NCBI GenBank assembly: GCA_022483465.1
Contig: JAKVNF010000004.1
Span: 495,713-559,712, forward strand
Direction: 5' to 3'
Source: Lachnospiraceae bacterium
GTDB lineage: Bacteria > Bacillota > Clostridia > Lachnospirales > Lachnospiraceae
DNA length: 64,000 bases
This document shows positions 1 through 9,022 of this stretch, piece by piece; position 1 is the stretch's first letter, and each line of letters opens with the position of its first letter. The notes below the pieces were generated by a model that did no database searches, was not told the DNA's origin, and saw nothing but the letters and a program-made list of their open reading frames with translations. Made by a program: the position numbers and the translations under genes.

Positions 1-737
1 TAGTTCGTGGTGATTTGATCGTCAAGCCGGTCCACCATCTCCGCGGGCGGATCCTTCTTGAAGGTGCTGTTGTCCACCAGGTACTCCAGGATCTTCTGCT
101 CGACATCGCTGTCGTAGGTCTGCTGTGCCTGCTGCATCAGCTGATCCTTCACGTAGTCCTTGTACTCGTCCACGGTGGTGACACCGGTGATGTTCTGCTG
201 GGCAACCCAGTCATCGGTGAGCTCCGGGGTGACCTTCTGGGAGATCTTGTTGATGGTGACGGTGAAGACCACGTCCTTGCCCGCCACATCCGTGTTGCCA
301 TAGTCATCGGGGAACTTCAGGTTCAGGTCCACGGTCTCGCCGACCTTCTTGCCGATGAGGCCGTCCTCGAAGCCGTCAATGAAGCTGCCGGAGCCGATGG
401 TCAGGTCGTATCCGGTAGCGCTGCCGCCGTCAAACTCCTTGCCGTCGATTTTGCCGGTATAGTCGATGTTGACGATGTCGCCGCTCTGCACCGTATCCCG
501 GTCCGTGACCTCCTCGGTGGTGGAGCTGGAGCTCAGGGTGTACTGAATGTACATGTTCACGTAGTCATCCGACACGGAGGGCTGTGCCTCCTCCACGGGG
601 ATCGAGCTGTAGTCGCACAGCTCCACGTAGTCCTCAGCGTTGATGCCGGACAGATAGGCCGGATCCTTCTTTCCGCAGCCCGCAAGGCCAAGCACCATTG
701 CGCCAGCCAGGACAAGTGCCATGATTCTTTTCTTCAT
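1..737 (-). CDS. Trigger-factor-like FKBP peptidyl-prolyl isomerase lipoprotein (partial)
   Basis: The gene runs off the left edge, so about 245 N-terminal residues are visible. The ATG at 737 is preceded by GAGAGG. The product opens with a lipoprotein signal (MKKRIMALVL, lipobox LAGC, Cys21), so it should be anchored on the outer face of the membrane. A middle segment reads as an FKBP-type prolyl isomerase domain (GDIVNIDYTGKIDG, later SFIDGFEDGLIGKKVGE). A helical segment resembling the C-terminal chaperone part of trigger factor follows. Family knowledge: such lipoproteins help fold exported proteins. Cytosolic Tig is unlikely because of the lipobox. The C-terminus is outside the window. 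Confidence 0.85.
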   Translation of the reverse strand, partial: MKKRIMALVLAGAMVLGLAGCGKKDPAYLSGINAEDYVELCDYSSIPVEEAQPSVSDDYVNMYIQYTLSSSSTTEEVTDRDTVQSGDIVNIDYTGKIDGKEFDGGSATGYDLTIGSGSFIDGFEDGLIGKKVGETVDLNLKFPDDYGNTDVAGKDVVFTVTINKISQKVTPELTDDWVAQQNITGVTTVDEYKDYVKDQLMQQAQQTYDSDVEQKILEYLVDNSTFKKDPPAEMVDRLDDQITTN

Positions 738-797
738 AAAATTGTTTACCTCTCTGTGGCAGACAGTGCCCCTCTGGGTCTGTCCGCAGTAACCATA

Positions 798-825
798 AGT
801 TTAGCACAGCATGAAATGTCTTAAA
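798..825 (-). promoter_or_regulatory. Putative promoter of the isomerase lipoprotein gene
   Basis: Read on the minus strand there is a -35-like TTTAAG (820-825), 16 bases, then TGC-TAAACT (-10 at 798-803, extended -10 type), about 60 bases upstream of the ATG at 737. It is called from spacing and consensus only. Confidence 0.4.
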
Positions 826-837
826 AGGTCTTTTTTC

Positions 838-866
838 TTGCCTGAACAGTGCTGGAATGCTAAAAT
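838..866 (+). promoter_or_regulatory. Putative sigma-A-type promoter for the 902 gene
   Basis: TTGCCT (838-843), a 17-base spacer and TAAAAT (861-866). Transcription would begin near 873, downstream of the in-frame ATG at 857. This argues that translation starts at the TTG at 902 rather than at 857. Confidence 0.6.
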
Positions 867-901
867 CTATTAGATCATCTGTACTCTCGGAGGTAAGCAT
901 T

Positions 902-1447
902 TTGAAGGATTTGACAACCGGAAACAAGATCGCCATCGGCGTCATTGCGGCGATCGTGGCAGCGCTCATCGTGCTGTTTGTCGTCTTCCACAGGGGAATC
1001 TTCCTCGTTCTCGCCATCGTGACCGCCGTCATCGCAGTGCTCTACTTTCTGGGCACGGTCCTGCAGCGACGTCAGGAACAGCAGGATGAGGCCGTACAGC
1101 AGACCAAGCAGAACATGACCATGCTCGTCATCGACAAGAAGCGGATGAAGATGAAGGATGCGGGCCTTCCCCAGCAGGTCATCGACGCCACACCGAAGAT
1201 GCTCCGCAGGAGCAAGGTCCCGATCGTCAAGGCAAAGGTCGGTCCCCAGATCCTGAACATGGTCTGCGACGAGCGGATCTTCGACTCGATCCCGGTGAAG
1301 AAGCAGATCAAGGCGCAGGTCTCCGGCATCTACATCGTCGGCGCGACGGGGATGAAGGGACAGAAGCTGGTCTCCGACAACCCGAAGAAGAAGAACTGGC
1401 TCTCCCGCCAGATGGACCGGATCCGCAAGGCCGGCGGCGCAGGCTGA
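902..1447 (+). CDS. Small membrane protein of unknown function
   Basis: Predicted 181-residue protein. The TTG at 902 has GGAGGT at 889-894, seven bases upstream, and a promoter (838-866) that would exclude the longer ATG-857 version. The N-terminal third holds two adjacent hydrophobic segments (about residues 9-28 and 31-50) with a His-Arg-Gly turn between them. A charged, Lys/Arg-rich cytoplasmic part follows (DKKRMKMKDAGLPQQVID; PKKKNWLSRQMDRIRKAGG), giving a predicted 2-TM protein with a basic tail. I do not recognise the family. It is a single gene between a divergent lipoprotein gene and a terminator. Confidence 0.75.
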   Translation: MKDLTTGNKIAIGVIAAIVAALIVLFVVFHRGIFLVLAIVTAVIAVLYFLGTVLQRRQEQQDEAVQQTKQNMTMLVIDKKRMKMKDAGLPQQVIDATPKMLRRSKVPIVKAKVGPQILNMVCDERIFDSIPVKKQIKAQVSGIYIVGATGMKGQKLVSDNPKKKNWLSRQMDRIRKAGGAG

Positions 1448-1451
1448 ATAC

Positions 1452-1481
1452 AAAAAACTCGCTGCAGCAGCGAGTTTTTTT
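1452..1481. terminator. Bidirectional intrinsic terminator
   Basis: ACTCGCT (1457-1463) pairs with AGCGAGT (1469-1475). The hairpin is flanked by an A run on the left and a T run on the right, so it can end both the 902 gene (plus) and the plsC-pyrK-pyrD-ispE operon (minus). Confidence 0.85.
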
Positions 1482-1500
1482 ATGCCTGTTTTCTGCCCGT

Positions 1501-2385
1501 TCAGCTCACCCTGGCCGGGTTCACAAAGTTCGTCCGGAATTTTGCAAAGCCCGGATACTCCTTTTCCAGCCTGGAGAGGGCGCGCTCTGCGTCCTCTCTT
1601 TTTTCGTAGATGCCAAAGACCGTGGGGCCGCTCCCCGTCATCACCGCGTTCAGGGCGCCCTCTTCTTTCAGGACGTTCTCCAGCTCTCCAATGATCGGGT
1701 AGACGCTCCCCGTCTGCTGCTCCAGCACGTTCCCGCACAGGGCAGCCATGCCCGGAAGGTCCCGCTTTTTGATGGCCGCGACCATCCCGTCCACATCCGG
1801 GTGGCGGATGTCTTTTTCCGGGATCGCGTCATATGCCTTGTAGACCCAGGGCGTTGCCACATCGATGTCCGGCTTGACCACCACCAGTTCGCACTGCATC
1901 CAGTCAGGGAGCGGTGTCAGCACCTCGCCGATCCCCTCGCAAAGGGCGGTGCCGCCCGCCACACAGTAGGGAACGTCCGCCCCGAGGGAGAGACCGATCT
2001 CACACAGCCGGTCATTTCCTGCCCAGAGGCTGTACATGTCCCGGATGCCGGTGAGCACCGCTGCCGCATCGGCAGAGCCGCCTGCCATGCCGGCCGCCGC
2101 GGGGATGTGCTTTTCCAGGGTGATGTCAAAGCCATCCTCCAGGCCAAAGGCCTCCTGCATGGCCTTCGCCGCCCGGCAGACCAGGTTGTCGGGACCTGCG
2201 GAGAGGTCCGAGCCCTGGATCTGCAGGCGGATCTCCCCGTGGTCAGCCCGCTCGATGGTGAGCCGATCCCAGATGTCCACGGTCTGCATGATCATGCGGA
2301 CCAGGTGATAGCAATACTCCCGCTTTCCCACCACGTCCAGGGAGAGATTGATCTTTCCGTATGCCTTCTTCTCGATCCGCTTCAT
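1501..2385 (-). CDS. ispE: 4-diphosphocytidyl-2-C-methyl-D-erythritol kinase
   Basis: IspE phosphorylates CDP-methylerythritol with ATP, a step of the MEP isoprenoid pathway in the cytoplasm. The 294-residue product begins MKRIEKKAYGKINLSLDVVG, typical of the family, and has the GHMP-kinase glycine loop IPAAAGMAGGSADAAA and the C-terminal MTGSGPTVFGIY motif. I chose the ATG at 2385 over the one at 2409 because GAGGAGA lies just upstream (2391-2397) and family members begin at this point. It is the last gene of the plsC-pyrK-pyrD-ispE run, 10 bases after pyrD, and ends before a bidirectional terminator. Confidence 0.95.
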   Translation of the reverse strand: MKRIEKKAYGKINLSLDVVGKREYCYHLVRMIMQTVDIWDRLTIERADHGEIRLQIQGSDLSAGPDNLVCRAAKAMQEAFGLEDGFDITLEKHIPAAAGMAGGSADAAAVLTGIRDMYSLWAGNDRLCEIGLSLGADVPYCVAGGTALCEGIGEVLTPLPDWMQCELVVVKPDIDVATPWVYKAYDAIPEKDIRHPDVDGMVAAIKKRDLPGMAALCGNVLEQQTGSVYPIIGELENVLKEEGALNAVMTGSGPTVFGIYEKREDAERALSRLEKEYPGFAKFRTNFVNPARVS

Positions 2386-2395
2386 GGAGTTCTCC

Positions 2396-3319
2396 TCACT
2401 GCACCGCACCGATCAGATCCTCGATCTTCGAGAGGCCGTGCCGCGCCGCATAGTCCGCAAGGCCGTCAGCGACCTTCACCGTCAGATCCGGGGTGTGGAA
2501 GTTCATGGCACCGACTGCCACCGCCGTGGCGCCGGCGAGCATCAGTTCCGCCGCATCCTGCCAGGAGGCGATACCGCCCATGCCGATGATCGGGATCTGC
2601 ACTGCCTGGTGCGCCTCGTACACCATGCGCACCGCGATCGGGTGGATCGCCGGCCCGGAGAGGCCCCCGGTCTTGTTGGCGAGCACGAACTTCTGCTTCT
2701 CCACGTCGATCTTCATGCCGGTAATCGTGTTGATCAGCGAGATGCCGTCGGCGCCGCCCGCCTCCGCGGCCTTTGCCATCTCCGCGATGGAGGTCACGTT
2801 GGGGGTGAGCTTCATGATGACCGGTTGCTTTGCCACCTTCTTGATCCGCTGTGTGATGTCAAAAAGGGCGTCGGCCTCGGTGCCGAAGGCGATGGCACCC
2901 TGCTTGACGTTGGGGCAGGAGACGTTGATCTCCAGCATGTCCACCCGCTTCTCGTCGGCGAGCCGCTCCACCACGTCCAGGTACTCCTCCACGGTGTGGC
3001 CGCAGACGTTGACGATGACTCTGGTGTCGAACTGCTTCAGGAATGCCAGGTCCCGCTCGATGAAGACATCGATCCCGGGGTTTTGCAGGCCGATCGCGTT
3101 GAGCATGCCGCCGGGGACCTCGGTCACCCGGGGCGTCGGATTCCCCTCCCAGGGGACGCTGGAGACGCCCTTGGTCACCACGGCGCCGAGCCGGTTCAAA
3201 TCCACAAAGTCCGAATATTCCATTCCGGAGCCGAAGGTCCCGGAGGCGGTCATGACGGGGTTTTGAAAGGTCACGCCGGCAATGGAAACGGACATATCCG
3301 TGTGCACATTTTTGTCCAT
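2396..3319 (-). CDS. pyrD: Dihydroorotate dehydrogenase B, catalytic subunit
   Basis: Oxidises dihydroorotate to orotate in pyrimidine synthesis. With PyrK (next upstream) it forms the NAD-linked class 1B enzyme. The 307-residue product has the FMN-barrel landmarks MTASGTFGSG, the catalytic-loop sequence NVSCPNVKQG (Cys base, as in class 1 enzymes), VIMKLTPNV and IPIIGMGGI. Its ATG shares one base with the pyrK stop codon (TGATG), so the two subunits are likely translationally coupled. Confidence 0.96.
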   Translation of the reverse strand: MDKNVHTDMSVSIAGVTFQNPVMTASGTFGSGMEYSDFVDLNRLGAVVTKGVSSVPWEGNPTPRVTEVPGGMLNAIGLQNPGIDVFIERDLAFLKQFDTRVIVNVCGHTVEEYLDVVERLADEKRVDMLEINVSCPNVKQGAIAFGTEADALFDITQRIKKVAKQPVIMKLTPNVTSIAEMAKAAEAGGADGISLINTITGMKIDVEKQKFVLANKTGGLSGPAIHPIAVRMVYEAHQAVQIPIIGMGGIASWQDAAELMLAGATAVAVGAMNFHTPDLTVKVADGLADYAARHGLSKIEDLIGAVQ

Positions 3320-4131
3320 CAGATCAATACCTCCCTGGCTTCAAACACCGGTCCCTCGGTGCAGATTCTCGCATTCTTCACGTGGGAGTGGCCGTCCACC
3401 TTCGCGGTCTTTGTCACGCACCCGAGGCAGGCGCCCACGCCGCAGGCCATCCGCTCCTCCAGGGAGAGATAGCAGGGGCAGTCCCGCTCCAGTGCAAGAG
3501 CCTTGACCCCCCGCAGCATCGGGAGCGGCCCGCAGGCACAGATGACATCGAAGGCGGGCTTTTCGGACCTCACCGCCTCGATCACGTTCCCGTGAAAGCC
3601 GGCACTGCCATCGTCCGTGGCGATGACAACATCGGCAGCCTTCGCAAACTCCCGGTCGAGAAAAAGGTCATTTGTCCGGTAGCCAAGGACCGCCGTCACC
3701 TGCCCCGCGCCAAGGGCCCGGTTTTTCTCAGAGATCGCCTCGGCAAGCCCCAAAAGGGGCGGGGCACCGATCCCCCCGCCGAGAAGCAGAACCCGCTTTC
3801 CCGCGAGCTTCTCCAGGTCATAGCCGTTTCCGAGGATCCCCAGAACGTCCAGGGTCTCCCCCGGCTGACAGCGGGAGAACTCCAGAGTTCCCGCACCCAC
3901 GGTGCGGAACACGAGGCGGAGCGTCCTCGTCTTCGGATCCCAGCCGCAGATGCTGATGGGGCGCGGCAGGATCCGCCCGCTGTCTCTCGAATAGACCCCC
4001 ACAAACTGCCCCGGGATCACCTGTTCTGGTGCCTCATTCTCCCGGTACCGGAGCCGGAGGTCATAGACCCCTGCTGCCAGCTGCCGGTTCTCCACCACGG
4101 TCAGCGTCCGCTTTGCCCGCTCACTGCTCAT
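3319..4131 (-). CDS. pyrK: Dihydroorotate dehydrogenase B, electron transfer subunit
   Basis: FAD and [2Fe-2S] subunit that passes electrons from PyrD to NAD. The 270-residue product has an N-terminal ferredoxin-reductase-like FAD part (GQFVGVYSRDS, RPISICGWD), a nucleotide-binding part (LLLGGGIGAPPLLGLAE) and a C-terminal cysteine cluster (MACGVGACLGCVTK) for the iron-sulfur centre. I start it at ATG 4131: GGAGG precedes it and the upstream extension in this frame is unlike the family. It overlaps the end of plsC by 11 bases. Confidence 0.94.
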   Translation of the reverse strand: MSSERAKRTLTVVENRQLAAGVYDLRLRYRENEAPEQVIPGQFVGVYSRDSGRILPRPISICGWDPKTRTLRLVFRTVGAGTLEFSRCQPGETLDVLGILGNGYDLEKLAGKRVLLLGGGIGAPPLLGLAEAISEKNRALGAGQVTAVLGYRTNDLFLDREFAKAADVVIATDDGSAGFHGNVIEAVRSEKPAFDVICACGPLPMLRGVKALALERDCPCYLSLEERMACGVGACLGCVTKTAKVDGHSHVKNARICTEGPVFEAREVLI

Positions 4132-4882
4132 GCCGTTCCTCCTTGTCCATGGGCGCATACTTCGCATAGGTGTCCGCGATGATGTCCCGCACCTTCTCAT
4201 GCAGTACCTTCCGCTCCGGAATCGGCATCCCCTGGGTGGGGATGGGGGTTCCGAAGATCACGTGCACGGTCTTGCACTTGAGCTTCGGGAAGTGATCCTC
4301 GAACACATCCCCGGTTCCGACGGTGGTCACCGGGATGATGGGGCAGCCGGTGCGGATGGCGATCTTGAAGCTCCCGCCGTGGAAGGGCAGAAGCGTTCCC
4401 TCCTTGTGGTTTCTCGTCCCCTCGGGGTAGATCAGAACGCTCCTGCCGGACTGGATCAGCTTCTGGGCGTCGGTGATCATCTGGACGCCTGCCTTCAGAT
4501 CATTCCGGTCCAGGAAGAGGGTGCACATCTGCGTCATCCAGAAATTCAGGAGCGGGACCTTCTTCAGCTCCTTCTTGGCGACGATGCCGAGCTTCCAGCC
4601 CATGCAGGGCATGGCGCAGACGATGTCAAAGATGCTGCGGTGATTGCCCACAAACAGCACCGCCTGATCCTTCGGGATGTTTTCCAGCCCCTCCACCTTC
4701 ACGCGGCACCCGGCGATGACCTGCAGGATGCGAAGGCCCACATAGATGTAGCCCGCGGACAGGCGCTCCTTCTGGTCTTTCGAGAAGAGCCCCGCAATCA
4801 GGACGACCGGCATCCACACGATGCCCAGGATCAGGTACGCCACCACGTAGATGATGGTGATGAGGGAATGAAGATATGCCAT
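4121..4882 (-). CDS. plsC: 1-acyl-sn-glycerol-3-phosphate acyltransferase
   Basis: Membrane enzyme that acylates lysophosphatidic acid to phosphatidic acid. The 253-residue product starts MAYLHSLITIIYVVAYLILG, a hydrophobic anchor, then shows the acyltransferase block NHRSIFD (H-x4-D) and the EGTRN substrate motif, both complete. The ATG at 4882 has GGAGG close upstream, and the 42 residues that could precede it lack family character. It is the first gene of a minus-strand run leading into pyrK, pyrD and ispE, which links lipid, pyrimidine and isoprenoid steps by position only. Confidence 0.93.
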   Translation of the reverse strand: MAYLHSLITIIYVVAYLILGIVWMPVVLIAGLFSKDQKERLSAGYIYVGLRILQVIAGCRVKVEGLENIPKDQAVLFVGNHRSIFDIVCAMPCMGWKLGIVAKKELKKVPLLNFWMTQMCTLFLDRNDLKAGVQMITDAQKLIQSGRSVLIYPEGTRNHKEGTLLPFHGGSFKIAIRTGCPIIPVTTVGTGDVFEDHFPKLKCKTVHVIFGTPIPTQGMPIPERKVLHEKVRDIIADTYAKYAPMDKEERHEQ

Positions 4883-4950
4883 GCTTCCTCCAGCGGCCGC
4901 CGTGCGGCCAAGCTTTTTTGCCGGATGCCATCCGGTATGCTGTCCAGCTG

Positions 4951-4956
4951 AGTATA
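4951..4956 (-). promoter_or_regulatory. Putative extended -10 of the plsC operon
   Basis: On the minus strand TGG-TATACT lies about 69 bases before the plsC ATG. I see no good -35 hexamer. The TG dinucleotide ahead of the -10 may compensate. Confidence 0.4.
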
Positions 4957-5001
4957 CCACAGAAGGCCCCCTCTTCCCCATGCTCCATCGCGGCAGAACG
5001 C

Positions 5002-5030
5002 TTTTCATCCTCCCCGCAATTCAGTAAAAT
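5002..5030 (+). promoter_or_regulatory. Putative promoter of the pyrC-SNF2-SWIM-HAD operon
   Basis: TTTTCA (5002-5007), 17 bases, TAAAAT (5025-5030), about 50 bases before the pyrC ATG at 5080. No PyrR-type leader or attenuator is evident in the short untranslated region. Confidence 0.5.
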
Positions 5031-5079
5031 ATCCCCGGGACAACAAAACCCAAAAGAACTCGATTTTCGGAGGATCCCC

Positions 5080-6366
5080 ATGCTTCTGATTCAAAACTGC
5101 CGTCTGATCGATCCCGCCTCCCACACCGATGGGATGCGGGACCTGCTGCTCGCCGATGGGGTGGTCAAAGCCATCGCCCCTGCGGGGACCCTCTCCGCCC
5201 CCGCCGGGTGCGAGGTCCTTGCCGCCCATGGCATCGTCGCCGCCCCCGGGCTTGTCGACACCCACTCCCACTTCCGGGATCCGGGCTTTCCGGAGAAGGA
5301 GGACATCCACACGGGGAGCCTCTCCGCGGCCCGGGGCGGCTACACCTCCATCGTCATGATGGCCAACACAAAGCCCCCCATCGACTGCGTCCCGGTTCTC
5401 GAAGACGTCCTCGCCCGGGGACGCAAAGAGAAGATCCACATCTACAGCGCCGCCAACGTCACCGTGGGCATGCAGGGCGCGGAGCGGACGGACTTTGTCT
5501 CCCTGAAGGAGGCGGGCGCCGTGGTCTTCACCGATGACGGAAGGCCCGTGATGGATCAGGACCTCTTGAAGAACGCCCTGAAGCTCGCGCGAAAGCTCGA
5601 CGTCCCGGTCTCCCTCCATGAGGAGGATCCCACCTTCGTGAAAAACCCCGGGGTCAACGCGGGCGGAAAAGCTGCGGCGTCGCTCGGCCTTGTCGGGGCG
5701 GACCGGCAGGCGGAGGCTTCGCTCGTTGCCAGGGATGTGAAGCTCGCCGAGGAGGTGGGCGGAAAGCTCCTCATTCAGCACATCAGCTCCAGGGAGGGGG
5801 TCGCCCTGGTCCGGGAAGCCCAGAAACACAACCCGCTGATCCAGGCGGAGGCAACGCCCCAGCACTTCTCCCTGACCGAGGCCGCGGTGCTGGAGAAGGG
5901 GACCCTTGCCAAGGTGAATCCGCCTCTTCGCCTCGAGGAGGATCGGCAGGCGATCCTTGCGGGCATCGCCGACGGCACGATCCGGATCATCGCCACCGAT
6001 CACGCACCCCACGCAAAAGCGCAGAAGGACCAGCCCTTTGTCAAAGCGCCCAGCGGCATGATCGGCCTCGAGACCGCGCTCTCCCTGGGCATCCGGAACC
6101 TGGTGCAGCCCGGGGTCATCTCCCTGGAGCATTTTCTCGCGATGCTGACGATAAACCCCGCGGAATACTACCATCTCCCCGCGGGAAGGATCTGCGAGGG
6201 CGGCCCGGCAGACCTTGTGCTCTTTGATCCGGAAAGGACATGGACCGTGACCAGCCGCTTTGCCTCCCGCTCCTCCAACTCCCCCTTTATCGGAGAGACC
6301 CTTCCCGGCGTCGTCCTGTACACCATCTGCCGCGGAGAGATCATCTACCGCGCGGATATCAACTGA
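5080..6366 (+). CDS. pyrC: Dihydroorotase (class I)
   Basis: Zinc amidohydrolase that closes carbamoyl-aspartate to dihydroorotate. The 428-residue product has the metal-binding DTHSHFRDPGF motif, the TDDGRPVMD stretch, HEED, the QHISS histidine and the TDHAPH motif with the catalytic aspartate, all typical of full-length class I PyrC. The ATG at 5080 has GGAGG (5069-5073) six bases upstream; upstream residues in the open frame are unrelated. It is first in a plus-strand operon, and the SNF2 gene begins 15 bases after its stop. Confidence 0.96.
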   Translation: MLLIQNCRLIDPASHTDGMRDLLLADGVVKAIAPAGTLSAPAGCEVLAAHGIVAAPGLVDTHSHFRDPGFPEKEDIHTGSLSAARGGYTSIVMMANTKPPIDCVPVLEDVLARGRKEKIHIYSAANVTVGMQGAERTDFVSLKEAGAVVFTDDGRPVMDQDLLKNALKLARKLDVPVSLHEEDPTFVKNPGVNAGGKAAASLGLVGADRQAEASLVARDVKLAEEVGGKLLIQHISSREGVALVREAQKHNPLIQAEATPQHFSLTEAAVLEKGTLAKVNPPLRLEEDRQAILAGIADGTIRIIATDHAPHAKAQKDQPFVKAPSGMIGLETALSLGIRNLVQPGVISLEHFLAMLTINPAEYYHLPAGRICEGGPADLVLFDPERTWTVTSRFASRSSNSPFIGETLPGVVLYTICRGEIIYRADIN

Positions 6367-6381
6367 AAGGATGGGGATTGT

Positions 6382-9018
6382 ATGTCTGCTGCTGAGGTTT
6401 CTGCTGCCATCAACACAAAGCGCGAGCTGCTCTCTTTTGTCTTCACCGCAAGGACCTTCACGGTCGACCATCCAAAGGCACTTCTCTCCGATGCGGAGAC
6501 AAAACTTCGGGAGGCGTTTCTTGCGGACCGCTGCAGGGCCCTCTTCGACCTGGGCTTCACCCCGCAGAGCGGAAAGGAGAGCCCTTCCCTCTCCTTCCTG
6601 CACAGGCTCTCCGGGATCTTCCTCGAGGAGCTGACAGGCTCCCCGGACCTGGAGGTTGCAAGAGAGCACACCGTGGTGACACTCTCAGAGGAGACCGCGG
6701 ACCGGATTCTGTATCTTGTACCCTTCGGAATCGGAACGGAGAACATCACGCCCTCCTGGATCCGGGGGATCTTTGAGGGCCTGAACCAGGCCTTTTCCAC
6801 AGAGCTCTCCGCCTGGCAGGGGACGGTCTCGATGTTTCTCACCGAGCACAGCCAGAACCTGCGCGTCCCGGAGCGGATCTTCTTCCACCTCGTGGAGAAC
6901 AGGGACGATCCAGACCATCCGTTTGCCTTTCTCGCGACCTACAGCACCCGGGATGCCCGGGGGAAGGTGCGCCATATGCCCCTCTCCTACGCCCTCACCG
7001 AGTACCGGGAGGACCGGAAGAAGCTCCTCGACCTCCTCTCGTGCCTGAACCGGGCGTCGGAGGTCTCTCCCCTCATCGCCTCCTTCACGGAGTCCGGGGA
7101 GATGTTTCACCCGCTGCGCCTGACCTCCGAGGAGGCCTGGCAGTTCTTAAAGAGCGTGGAGGACATCGAGAAGTGCGGCATCGTGTGCCGTGTGCCGAAC
7201 TGGTGGAAGCGGGGTGCCTCCTCTGTCTCGCTCTCTGTCCAGCTGGGAGGCGAGAAGCCCTCGCTCCTCGGCTTTGACAGCATTGTCTCCTCCCAGCCCT
7301 CCCTCTCCGTGGACGGGGTTCCTCTTACCCGGGAGGAGATTGAGGAGCTCCTGAAGAGCACCGAGGGCCTTGCGTTCCTGAAAGGCCGCTGGGTGGAAGT
7401 GAACCACGCAAAGCTTGAGCGCATGCTGGAGGAGATGGACCAGTACCGGGGCAGCATGACCCTCCTGGAGGCTCTTCGCCTCGAGAACGGCATGGAAAAG
7501 GAGAAGGCCGATCCCGATGGCGGGGTGCTTGTGACCAACGGGAAGTGGCTGGGAGACCTTCTGCAGAACCTGCGCCGGCCGAAGAACATCAAAATCGCAA
7601 AGGTCCCGGCAGGGCTCCATGCGGCGCTCCGCCCCTATCAGAAGACCGGCTACGCCTGGCTCTCCTACATGCACACCCTGGGCTTCGGCGCCTGCCTTGC
7701 CGACGACATGGGTCTTGGCAAGACCCTGCAGGTCCTGACCTTCCTCGAGAGCCTCTGGGAGAAGGACAAAAATGCCCGGGTGCTACTCGTCGTCCCCGCC
7801 TCCCTCCCCGGCAACTGGACAAAGGAGGCGGCCCGGTTTGTGCCGGATCTTCCGCTCGCCGTCCTGCACGGGAAGCCGAGGGAGGAGATCCTCGCTCTCC
7901 TTGGGGAGGATGCCGCCTTCCTCTATATCACGACCTACGGCATGGTCTCCCGGATGGAGGAGTTCTCAAAGAAGCACTGGGATGTCCTCATCCTGGATGA
8001 GGCCCAGGCCATCAAGAACCCCGGGACAAAACAGACCAGGAACATCAAGAAGATCCCCGCAAACTTCCGCATCGCTCTGACCGGCACTCCGGTGGAGAAC
8101 GACCTGACCAACCTCTGGTCCCTCTTCGACTTTCTGGACAAGGGACTGCTCGGCACCTCAAAGGAGTTCTCCGACTTCGCCGGCAGCATCGATACCCAGG
8201 AAGACGGCTACCAGAAACTCCGCGGCATGGTCTCTCCGTTCATCCTCCGAAGGCTCAAGACCGACAAGTCCATCGTGCCGGATCTCCCGGAGAAGCTCGA
8301 AGAGGTGGAGTACGTGGACCTGACCGCAAAGCAGGCCGTGCTCTACCGCAGGCAGGTGAAGGAACTGGAGAGCAGGATCCAGGATGCGGACGGCATCGAG
8401 AAGAAGGGTCTCGTCCTCGGCACGATCCAGAAGCTCAAGCAGATCTGCAACCATCCGGATCAGTACCTGGGCCAGAGCGCATACGATCCCGCAGAGAGCG
8501 GCAAGTTCCGGCGGCTCGGGGAGATCTGCCAGAAAATTTACGAGCGAAGAGAGCGGGTGCTGGTGTTCACACAGTACCGGGAGATCACCCCTTATCTGGC
8601 GTCCAACCTGGAGGAGGTCTTCGGTCTGCCGGGCCTTGTGATCCACGGCGGCGTTCCCTCCGCGAAGCGGCAGCAGCTTGTGGACCAGTTCAACGGGGAG
8701 GAATACGTGCCATTCATGGTCCTCTCCGTGAAGGCGGCCGGCACCGGCCTGAACCTGACAGCGGCAAACCACGTGATTCACTTCGACCGCTGGTGGAATC
8801 CCGCGGTCGAGAATCAGGCGACAGACCGCGCTTTCCGCATCGGGCAGACAAAAAATGTGGTTGTGCACAAGTTTGTCGCCGCCGGAACAATCGAGGAGAA
8901 GATCGATCAGCTGATCAACGACAAGAAGGAACTGGCGGAGAATGTCATCGGCAGCGGTGAGAACTGGCTGACAAAGCTCGACGACAGGGCCCTCCTGAAC
9001 CTGATGAGACTGGAGTGA
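6382..9018 (+). CDS. SNF2-family DEAD/DEAH-like helicase ATPase
   Basis: An 878-residue Swi2/Snf2-type DNA translocase. The first 430 residues form a family-specific N-terminal region of unknown role. The ATPase core then shows LADDMGLGKT (Walker A, about residues 440-449), LDEAQAIKN (DExx box near 539), LTGTPVEN, a helicase C domain with VFTQYRE, and motif VI QATDRAFRIGQ. All catalytic motifs look intact. The SWIM zinc-finger domain often found in bacterial SNF2 proteins is not in this chain but in the next gene, four bases downstream. Cellular role is not established; DNA or RNA-polymerase remodelling is an inference from the family. Confidence 0.93.
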   Translation: MSAAEVSAAINTKRELLSFVFTARTFTVDHPKALLSDAETKLREAFLADRCRALFDLGFTPQSGKESPSLSFLHRLSGIFLEELTGSPDLEVAREHTVVTLSEETADRILYLVPFGIGTENITPSWIRGIFEGLNQAFSTELSAWQGTVSMFLTEHSQNLRVPERIFFHLVENRDDPDHPFAFLATYSTRDARGKVRHMPLSYALTEYREDRKKLLDLLSCLNRASEVSPLIASFTESGEMFHPLRLTSEEAWQFLKSVEDIEKCGIVCRVPNWWKRGASSVSLSVQLGGEKPSLLGFDSIVSSQPSLSVDGVPLTREEIEELLKSTEGLAFLKGRWVEVNHAKLERMLEEMDQYRGSMTLLEALRLENGMEKEKADPDGGVLVTNGKWLGDLLQNLRRPKNIKIAKVPAGLHAALRPYQKTGYAWLSYMHTLGFGACLADDMGLGKTLQVLTFLESLWEKDKNARVLLVVPASLPGNWTKEAARFVPDLPLAVLHGKPREEILALLGEDAAFLYITTYGMVSRMEEFSKKHWDVLILDEAQAIKNPGTKQTRNIKKIPANFRIALTGTPVENDLTNLWSLFDFLDKGLLGTSKEFSDFAGSIDTQEDGYQKLRGMVSPFILRRLKTDKSIVPDLPEKLEEVEYVDLTAKQAVLYRRQVKELESRIQDADGIEKKGLVLGTIQKLKQICNHPDQYLGQSAYDPAESGKFRRLGEICQKIYERRERVLVFTQYREITPYLASNLEEVFGLPGLVIHGGVPSAKRQQLVDQFNGEEYVPFMVLSVKAAGTGLNLTAANHVIHFDRWWNPAVENQATDRAFRIGQTKNVVVHKFVAAGTIEEKIDQLINDKKELAENVIGSGENWLTKLDDRALLNLMRLE

Positions 9019-9022
9019 GACC

